A stretch of 8,301 bases of DNA from NCBI GenBank assembly GCA_964458715.1, contig CAYWJP010000031.1, positions 1 through 8,301 on the forward strand, read 5' to 3'. Source of the DNA: UBA2773 sp964458715 (GTDB taxonomy: Bacteria; Patescibacteriota; Minisyncoccia; Moranbacterales; DUUL01). Positions 1-4,467 of the stretch are shown here, piece after piece (positions within the stretch are counted from its first letter, which is position 1; every line of letters starts with the position of its first letter). The notes beneath the pieces were generated by a model. That model did not search any database. It saw nothing but the letters and a program-made list of their open reading frames with translations, and was not told where the DNA came from. A program made the translations under genes and the position numbers.

Positions 1-47
1 ATGGAAGAGTGTAGAAGTGTAAACTTGACGCTGCAATGCTACAACTC

Positions 48-76
48 TTGACAAAATAGTGTTTTAGGTGTATAAT
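48..76 (+). promoter_or_regulatory. Consensus sigma-70 promoter of the secreted-protein gene
   Basis: The -35 box TTGACA (48-53) and the -10 box TATAAT (71-76) are both perfect and are separated by exactly 17 bp, the ideal spacing. Transcription should start near 83, giving a leader of about 63 nt. No other gene in the window has a promoter this good, so strong constitutive expression of the downstream gene is inferred. Upstream, 1-47 holds no recognisable gene; the short frame from the ATG at 1 stops at 49-51. Confidence 0.85.
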
Positions 77-112
77 GATATATTAAGAATGAAGTTATGA
101 ATTTAAATTAAG

Positions 113-132
113 TCTTGGCTTAAAAGTCAAGA
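113..132 (+). promoter_or_regulatory. Leader hairpin directly before the ribosome binding site
   Basis: TCTTGGCTTAAAAGTCAAGA folds into an 8-bp stem (113-120 with 125-132, one G-U pair) closed by a 4-nt loop (121-124). It ends right where the purine-rich Shine-Dalgarno run begins (133-141, AAGGAAGGA, 4 nt before the ATG). The position suits an mRNA-stabilising or translation-modulating element, or an operator half-site pair on DNA. The function is inferred; the pairing is visible in the sequence. Confidence 0.5.
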
Positions 133-145
133 AAGGAAGGAAAAA

Positions 146-583
146 ATGAAAAAATTGGCAGTTCTTTTTATAATTGTAGTTTCGTCGGCAATGGCACCTC
201 AGGTTTTTGCTGGGGATACCGATAACTTCCATAGAGGCTTTCACGAAGGTCTCGGGAATGAAGCAGCCTCAGTGGTTGTCGGAGTTTTCGCTCGAATTTT
301 GAGCGGGGATTTTAATAGAGATGGTTATCGTGGTGGTCAATCGCAGGGACAATATCGGAGTAGCCACATCCCACCTCCCCGCTTAATGACTCCAACTGGA
401 AATGCTGCTCGTCGGGCTTGTTCTCCAAGAGATAAAGCCTATTATCGGGCCAAGGATCGAATCTATCAACAGGAATATAATCGATGGGTTCGAGAACAAC
501 AACAAATTGGTCGGGCGGAAGGAGAGTTGGAGGCCCTCCAAAATGTTCAAAGAAATCGAAATAGCTTTTTTTATCGTCATTAA
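146..583 (+). CDS. Small secreted basic protein of unknown function
   Basis: I do not recognise the family of this 145-residue protein. Residues 1-22 form a classic Sec signal peptide: KK after the initiator Met, a hydrophobic core LAVLFIIVV, and a likely cleavage site after VFA (residues 20-22), so the mature protein is probably exported. The mature part has a short hydrophobic stretch (about 40-52), a lone DFNRDG (55-60) that resembles half of a calcium loop without the rest of an EF-hand or dockerin, a Gly/Gln/Pro-rich linker (60-85), one Cys (92), and a long Arg/Gln/Glu-rich segment (86-137) likely to be helical and perhaps coiled-coil. The start is fixed by the strong AAGGAAGGA at 133-141 and by the signal peptide. 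The gene is monocistronic between a consensus promoter and a terminator. Sampled stretches run near 50-58% G+C, higher than dnaB. It is real with high confidence; the role is unknown. Confidence 0.85.
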   Translation: MKKLAVLFIIVVSSAMAPQVFAGDTDNFHRGFHEGLGNEAASVVVGVFARILSGDFNRDGYRGGQSQGQYRSSHIPPPRLMTPTGNAARRACSPRDKAYYRAKDRIYQQEYNRWVREQQQIGRAEGELEALQNVQRNRNSFFYRH

Positions 584-609
584 GAGGCAAAAAATCTGTT
601 TCAAAAACC

Positions 610-650
610 GAAAAGGCTTATTGGATAATTTCAATAAGTCTTTTCTTCTT
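610..650 (+). terminator. Intrinsic terminator of the secreted-protein gene
   Basis: A 14-bp stem (610-623 with 632-645, one G-U pair) surrounds an 8-nt loop and runs straight into the pyrimidine-rich tail TTTTCTTCTT (641-650). It lies 26 bp after the stop codon. The A-run on the 5' side pairs with the T-run on the 3' side, as in many bacterial terminators. Confidence 0.65.
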
Positions 651-691
651 GCCAAAAATCTAGAATTAATAAAAATTTATAATTTATAATC

Positions 692-708
692 CGCCTACCG
701 GCAGGCAG
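692..708 (-). repeat. Partial copy of the GC-rich palindromic repeat
   Basis: The 16 bases at 693-708 (GCCTACCGGCAGGCAG) are an exact reverse complement of 2475-2490 within the full palindrome 3' of dnaB. This copy is eroded at both ends: CCGCCT replaces CCTGCCT on the left, and the final GG is missing on the right. It stands out as a G+C block in nearly pure A/T sequence. Such palindromes are common in Parcubacteria genomes as I remember them; copy number here cannot be judged from one window. Confidence 0.75.
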
Positions 709-739
709 TTTTGTAAATAATTTATAATATCTAATTTTT

Positions 740-769
740 TCGCCTCGGCAAATTTCCGGCGAGACGGGC
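740..769. repeat. GC-rich island with imperfect inverted repeat, possible repeat remnant
   Basis: TCGCC (740-744) and GGCGA (758-762) are complementary around a 13-nt loop, and an overlapping pairing of CGCCTCG (741-747) with CGAGACG (760-766) has one mismatch. The island is flanked by T-runs on both sides (735-740 and 772-776). It does not match the other repeats in the window. It may be a decayed copy of another dispersed palindrome; this is inference. Confidence 0.35.
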
Positions 770-839
770 AATTTTTAAACAACTGGTTAAGCTTTTAATT
801 TTTGTTTATAAATTAAATATTTTAAATTGGATATTGTTC

Positions 840-867
840 ATAAATTACAAATTATAAATTACAAATT
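840..867. repeat. Perfect tandem duplication of a 14-bp unit
   Basis: ATAAATTACAAATT occurs twice without any change, at 840-853 and 854-867. It is probably a replication-slippage product in AT-rich spacer DNA. No function is evident. Confidence 0.85.
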
Positions 868-902
868 AATTTGGATTGAAAAATAAAACTGGATTTTCAT
901 TT

Positions 903-930
903 ATACTAAATACTTGATACTTAATACTTT
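903..930. repeat. Four tandem heptamers upstream of dnaB
   Basis: Four consecutive 7-bp units, ATACTAA (903-909), ATACTTG (910-916), ATACTTA (917-923) and ATACTTT (924-930), share ATACT and vary at the last two bases. They lie about 25 bp upstream of the candidate dnaB -35 box and 92 bp before the start codon. Phased short direct repeats can be protein-binding iterons, but ordinary microsatellite expansion is equally possible. Confidence 0.75.
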
Positions 931-956
931 TTAACATTTCATCAACAATAATGAAT

Positions 957-984
957 TTTACTAAAATTAAATTTATGCTATCAT
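957..984 (+). promoter_or_regulatory. Candidate extended -10 promoter of dnaB
   Basis: The -10 box TATCAT (979-984) is preceded by TGC (976-978), the extended -10 motif. A poor -35 box, TTTACT (957-962), lies 16 bp upstream of it. Transcription would start near 991, giving a leader of about 32 nt that has no Shine-Dalgarno sequence. It is the only promoter-like match close to dnaB. Confidence 0.45.
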
Positions 985-1022
985 GACAAAACAGTTTGGA
1001 AGTTTCTTAAATAAAAATTAAA

Positions 1023-2447
1023 ATGGCCGAAAATAATTCAAAAAAATTTGATGATAAGAAGATAGATCGGAAAAAACCGACCAAAACAACGCTTTATCAA
1101 GATAAGTTGCGAATGCCTCCTAATAATGTGGAAGCGGAGATTTCTACCCTGGGAGCTTTAATGATTGATAAGGAGGCGATTACCAAAGTTGCTGATATTA
1201 TTTGTCCCGATGATTTTTATAAAGATAAAAATGGTCGAATTTTTGAAGTAATTATGGAGCTTTATCAAGAGCAAGAACCACTAGATATTTTAAATGTTTC
1301 TTCCCGATTAAAAGATAAAAAAATACTTAAAGAAGTTGGAGGACGAGTTTATTTAACGGAATTAATGAACGCTGTTCCGTCAGCGGCCAATGTTTTATCT
1401 TATGCTAATTTAGTTCGTAAAAAATCAGTTTTAAGAAATTTAATTAAAACCGCTTCCGAGATTGTAGAAATGGGCTATGCTGAAGAACGTCCAATTGATG
1501 AAATTTTAGATAAAGCGGAACAAAATCTTTTTTCAGTGGGGCAAAAATCAACTAAGCAAGAATTTGCACCGATGGGTGTTTTGTTAGAAAAAGCTTTCGT
1601 AAGAATTGATGAAATGCATAATAGCGATGGTAAATTTCGAGGGATTGCCACTGGTTTTGCGGATTTGGATAAATTGCTTTCAGGACTGCAAAAATCAGAT
1701 TTGATTATTTTAGCGGCTCGACCTTCGATTGGTAAGACTTCTTTCGCTTTGAATTTAGCTATTAATGCGGCGGTTACTAGTAAAATCTCAGTGGGAGTGT
1801 TTTCCCTGGAGATGTCATCCGATCAATTGGTAGATAGAATGCTTTCTACTCAATCAGGCGTTAATCTTTGGAATTTACGAACTGGGAATTTGGCTTCTGA
1901 TTCAGAAGACGATGATTTTCAAAAAATTGGGGACGCGATGGGAGTTTTATCTGAAGCGGCGATTCACATTGATGACAGTGCGACGGCTAATATTATGGAA
2001 ATGCGAACTATGGCGCGAAGGCTACAAGCCGATAAAGGATTGGATTTATTGATAATTGATTATCTACAATTAATGGAAGGGCGGGGAAAAAACAGCGATA
2101 ATCGGGTTCAAGAAATATCTGAAATATCTCGAGGTTTGAAAAATTTAGCCAAAGAATTAAATATTCCAATTGTGGCTCTATCCCAACTTTCTCGAGCGGT
2201 GGAAAATCGAAGCCCTCAGATTCCGAGACTTTCTGATTTGAGAGAATCTGGATCGATCGAGCAAGACGCCGATGTAACGATGTTTTTGTATCGAGAGGAT
2301 AGAGAAAAACCGGAAACGGAAAATAAAAATATTATTGAAGTAATTGTAGCAAAACATCGAAATGGACCAGTGGGGAATGTGGCGCTTTATTTTGATGAGA
2401 AGACTACCTGCTTCAAGAGCCTCGAAAAATATAAATCTGGAGAGTAA
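1023..2447 (+). CDS. dnaB: Replicative DNA helicase DnaB
   Basis: The hexameric helicase that unwinds DNA ahead of the replisome by ATP-driven 5'-3' translocation on the lagging-strand template. Its 474 residues match the usual family length and contain no intein. The N-terminal DnaB domain spans about 31-170 (PPNNVEAEISTLGALM is typical) and follows a lysine-rich, probably disordered extension (1-30). The RecA-like C-terminal domain spans about 205-470, with Walker A AARPSIGKTS (231-240; K238, T239), the catalytic-Glu motif SLEMS (E263), Walker B LLIIDYLQL (342-350), the motif SQLSRAVENR (387-396), and VAKHRNGPVG (442-451), whose Arg is the usual trans finger region. No Shine-Dalgarno precedes the ATG; the upstream bases are almost all A/T. 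The start fits the family N-terminus. recR follows in the same direction 176 bp later, so co-transcription is possible but the gap is long. Confidence 0.97.
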   Translation: MAENNSKKFDDKKIDRKKPTKTTLYQDKLRMPPNNVEAEISTLGALMIDKEAITKVADIICPDDFYKDKNGRIFEVIMELYQEQEPLDILNVSSRLKDKKILKEVGGRVYLTELMNAVPSAANVLSYANLVRKKSVLRNLIKTASEIVEMGYAEERPIDEILDKAEQNLFSVGQKSTKQEFAPMGVLLEKAFVRIDEMHNSDGKFRGIATGFADLDKLLSGLQKSDLIILAARPSIGKTSFALNLAINAAVTSKISVGVFSLEMSSDQLVDRMLSTQSGVNLWNLRTGNLASDSEDDDFQKIGDAMGVLSEAAIHIDDSATANIMEMRTMARRLQADKGLDLLIIDYLQLMEGRGKNSDNRVQEISEISRGLKNLAKELNIPIVALSQLSRAVENRSPQIPRLSDLRESGSIEQDADVTMFLYREDREKPETENKNIIEVIVAKHRNGPVGNVALYFDEKTTCFKSLEKYKSGE

Positions 2448-2473
2448 AATTAAAAAATTAGCAAACTTCTTTG

Positions 2474-2493
2474 CCTGCCTGCCGGTAGGCAGG
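2474..2493 (+). repeat. Full copy of the GC-rich palindromic repeat
   Basis: CCTGCCTGCCGGTAGGCAGG forms a 7-bp stem (2474-2480 with 2487-2493) with a GCCGGT loop that can close further by one G-T and one C-G pair. It lies 26 bp after the dnaB stop. A partial copy sits inverted at 692-708. Read on the - strand in one frame, the unit encodes the peptide PTGRQA, so it can sit inside open frames without stopping them. Confidence 0.85.
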
Positions 2494-2556
2494 TCAAAAA
2501 TTCCGTTTTCGATCGCCATATGTTGAATACGGCTCCTCGAAATACTCATTTTTTCC

Positions 2557-2601
2557 TTGAATTTTACTTAATTTTTTAATTTTAAAATTTTTAAAATTCA
2601 A
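2557..2601 (+). repeat. AT-only inverted repeat upstream of recR
   Basis: TTGAATTTTA (2557-2566) and TAAAATTCAA (2592-2601) are perfect 10-bp inverted arms around 25 nt of A/T sequence that itself contains the palindrome AATTTTAAAATT (2578-2589). The repeat ends 22 bp before the recR start. It may be promoter-associated DNA or a weak RNA stem; I see no clear -35/-10 pair in it. Confidence 0.45.
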
Positions 2602-2623
2602 TCATTAAAAATTATTTTTAAAA

Positions 2624-3217
2624 ATGTTTCCCAAACTATTTCAAAAATTGATTGATCATTTTACCAGTTTGCCCTCGATCGGACCAAGGATGGCGGAGCG
2701 ATTGGTGTTGTATCTTTTTAAACAGGATAAACAAAAAATTCAGCAGTTTGCTAAGGATCTTTATGAGTTTGGTTCTAATTTAAATTATTGTGAGAAATGT
2801 TTTCATGTAGCTGAAAAAGATCTTTGTGAAATTTGTGCTGATAAAAAAAGAGACCACAGTACGATTTGTGTTGTGGAAGATCCTCTCGATGTTATTGCTA
2901 TTGAAAAAACTCGAAATTATCGAGGGGTTTACCATGTTCTAGGGGGAAATTTAAGCGTTATGAATGAAGACGAGATTAAAAAATTGAAAATCAATGAATT
3001 GATAGCTAGGGTAAAAACAGAAAAATTTAAAGAAATTATTTTGGCTACTAATCCGACTACTGATGGAGAAACCACCGCTTTATATTTAGCTCGAGTAATT
3101 AAATCTCCGAAAGTCAAAATTACTCGGATTGCTCGAGGATTGCCAACTGGAGGTGATATTGAGTATGCGGATGAGATAACTTTAGGCAGCTCACTGGATG
3201 GAAGACGGGAAGTTTAA
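2624..3217 (+). CDS. recR: Recombination mediator protein RecR
   Basis: RecR works with RecF and RecO to load RecA on single-stranded gaps during daughter-strand gap repair. At 197 residues it has the usual length and the full domain order: an N-terminal helix-hairpin-helix (about 8-30, LTSLPSIGPRMAERL-like), a four-cysteine zinc finger (C56, C59, C68, C71), a Toprim domain (about 79-170) with the acidic VVEDPLDV (83-90) and TTDGETTA (145-152), and the C-terminal GLPTGGDIEYADEITL segment (172-187), which is the family hallmark. The ATG gives the expected N-terminus but has no Shine-Dalgarno; the 20 bases before it are A/T only. It is downstream of dnaB on the same strand and converges with dxr. 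Confidence 0.97.
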   Translation: MFPKLFQKLIDHFTSLPSIGPRMAERLVLYLFKQDKQKIQQFAKDLYEFGSNLNYCEKCFHVAEKDLCEICADKKRDHSTICVVEDPLDVIAIEKTRNYRGVYHVLGGNLSVMNEDEIKKLKINELIARVKTEKFKEIILATNPTTDGETTALYLARVIKSPKVKITRIARGLPTGGDIEYADEITLGSSLDGRREV

Positions 3218-3220
3218 GAG

Positions 3221-3256
3221 AATGTCAAAATTGAAACTATTTAATCTTTTGACATT
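3221..3256 (+). terminator. Probable terminator hairpin between convergent recR and dxr
   Basis: AATGTCAAAA (3221-3230) and TTTTGACATT (3247-3256) form a perfect 10-bp stem beginning 3 bp after the recR stop, with a 16-nt loop. The following sequence TATTTGCGTCTTTG is T-rich but interrupted. Because recR and dxr converge here, the symmetric stem could serve both strands. The long loop and broken T-tract make it a weak terminator. Confidence 0.45.
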
Positions 3257-3299
3257 TATTTGCGTCTTTGTCTCTTTGATTGATTTACTCTAAATTAAT

Positions 3300-4442
3300 C
3301 TATTTCTTTTCAGAAAGAAATTTTCTGGCCATTTTCTGGCCATTTTTTATTGCTCTCTGAATATCCTCAAGGTTCGGATTTTTCTTATTTTGGTGATTAT
3401 CCATAACTTTTTTGATAACTCGAGGGATATCTAGATATTTACATTTTTTGTTTAAAAATTGGTTCACCATAAAATCGTTAGCAGAATTCATAGCGGCTGG
3501 CAAAGTTCCCATTTCTTTAGCCGCTTCGAAGGCAAAACTTAAGCAAGGAAATCTTTCAAGATCAGGTTCTTCGAAAGTTAAATTTTTTGAAAAATCGAAT
3601 CTTTTTAAAGGTGCTTCCCAGCGTTCTGGATAAGATAAGGCATATTGAATAGGAAGTTTCATGCTAGGCTCTGACATTTGAGCCATAATGCTACCGTCTG
3701 AATATTCTATCATTGAATGAATAATACTTTGAGGATGAACTACTACTTTTATTTTCTCAATTGGTAAATTATAAAGCCACATGGCTTCGATGACCTCAAA
3801 GCCTTTATTCATTAAAGTGGCGGAATCGATAGTAATTTTTTGGCCCATACTCCAAGTTTTATGACCTAGTGCCTCTTCTAAAGTAATATTTTGAAATTCT
3901 TCTGATTTTTTATCAATTAAAGCTCCGCCAGAACAGGTAATAATCATTTGGTGAATTTCTTTGGGATTTTCACCATTTAAACATTGGAATAACGCCGAAT
4001 GTTCTGAATCAATTGGCATAATAGTTATTCCATTTTTCTTGGCTTCTCGCATTACAATTTCTCCGGCAGCCACCAAAGTTTCTTTATTAGCTAAAGCAAT
4101 ATTTTTTTTCAATTTAATTCCTTCTAAAGTGGCTTCTATTCCCGCTAAACTGACAACTGAATTTATTAGCGTGTCATATTCTTTCATTCTAACTATTTCT
4201 AAATTGGCATTTTTTCCCGAAAAGACTGGAATAGAAACTCGACTTTCAAGAATTTGAGCTTTTTCTGGATCAGCTACTCCTACGGCCAGGGGTTTATATT
4301 TTTCAATTTGTTTTTCTAAAGTCTCAATATCGGAATTGGCCGATAGAGCAATAACTTTTAATTTTTTTGGATATTTATCGACTACCTCCAAAGTTTGAAG
4401 TCCAATATTTCCAGTACTTCCTAAAATAGCTAATTTTTTCAT
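3300..4442 (-). CDS. dxr: 1-deoxy-D-xylulose 5-phosphate reductoisomerase (Dxr/IspC)
   Basis: Cytosolic enzyme that converts DXP to 2-C-methyl-D-erythritol 4-phosphate with NADPH, the first committed step of the MEP route to isoprenoids. It has 380 residues, normal for the family. NADPH-binding GSTGNIG is at 8-14; NKE at 119-121; the metal-site motif PIDSEHSA at 143-150 supplies D145 and E147, and MNKGFEVIEA (211-220) supplies E216. The loop region ALGHKTWSMG (191-200) keeps H194 and W197, followed by KITIDSATLMNKG; VHPQSIIHSMIEY (235-247) is canonical. The usual SGGPFR-type motif reads SGGALIDKK (171-179), a departure worth noting. AGGA lies only 2 nt before the ATG, too close for an ideal ribosome site. 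It is the last gene of the cysS-dus-dxr block, 25 bp after dus. The C-terminus carries a tandem 11-bp duplication. Confidence 0.96.
   Translation of the reverse strand: MKKLAILGSTGNIGLQTLEVVDKYPKKLKVIALSANSDIETLEKQIEKYKPLAVGVADPEKAQILESRVSIPVFSGKNANLEIVRMKEYDTLINSVVSLAGIEATLEGIKLKKNIALANKETLVAAGEIVMREAKKNGITIMPIDSEHSALFQCLNGENPKEIHQMIITCSGGALIDKKSEEFQNITLEEALGHKTWSMGQKITIDSATLMNKGFEVIEAMWLYNLPIEKIKVVVHPQSIIHSMIEYSDGSIMAQMSEPSMKLPIQYALSYPERWEAPLKRFDFSKNLTFEEPDLERFPCLSFAFEAAKEMGTLPAAMNSANDFMVNQFLNKKCKYLDIPRVIKKVMDNHQNKKNPNLEDIQRAIKNGQKMARKFLSEKK
3321..3342 (-). repeat. Tandem 11-bp duplication in the 3' end of dxr
   Basis: TTTTCTGGCCA occurs twice in succession (3321-3331 and 3332-3342, + strand reading). 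Because the unit is not a multiple of three, the two copies are read in different frames, giving NGQK and then MARK near residues 367-374. This looks like a slippage event that changed the C-terminal tail without truncating it seriously. Confidence 0.75.
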
Positions 4443-4467
4443 GATCCTATTTTTTAAATAATTAAAT

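Larger units (their letters stand above)
654..1022. other. Gene-free AT-rich intergenic region carrying several repeats
   Basis: About 370 bp without a credible gene, lying between the secreted-protein terminator and dnaB. It holds a palindrome copy (692-708), a GC-rich island (740-769), a 14-bp tandem duplication (840-867), four tandem heptamers (903-930) and a weak dnaB promoter (957-984). The remainder is mostly A/T with many TTATAAATT-like words. I see no tRNA, no CRISPR-like spacing and no DnaA box of the TTATCCACA type. Confidence 0.7.

Noticed and set aside
55..60. Dockerin or EF-hand call for the secreted protein (residue positions 55-60, DFNRDG)
   Set aside because: There is only one half motif, no acidic residue at the twelfth loop position, and no second copy.
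402..689. A 95-residue + strand open frame overlapping the secreted-protein gene and its terminator
   Set aside because: It has no ribosome site, runs through the terminator hairpin, and overlaps a gene with a signal peptide, promoter and Shine-Dalgarno.
741..930. CRISPR-like array
   Set aside because: The repeats are short, directly tandem and without unique spacers of regular length; no cas genes are present.
800..1022. Possible replication origin next to dnaB
   Set aside because: It is AT-rich with tandem heptamers, but I see no DnaA boxes and no dnaA or dnaN nearby.
2524..2534. The 11-mer TGAATACGGCT shared with 7240-7250 in corA
   Set aside because: A match of this length between two places is expected by chance in 8 kb; flanks do not align.
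2178..2549. A 123-residue open frame on the - strand antisense to the dnaB 3' end
   Set aside because: Most of it is the shadow of a certain dnaB coding region, the start has no ribosome site, and the part outside dnaB is made of the palindrome and its flank.
3303..3320. TTTCTTT/AAAGAAA hairpin at the dxr stop as a terminator
   Set aside because: It overlaps the coding end, has mostly A-T pairs and lacks a T-tract after it on the - strand.
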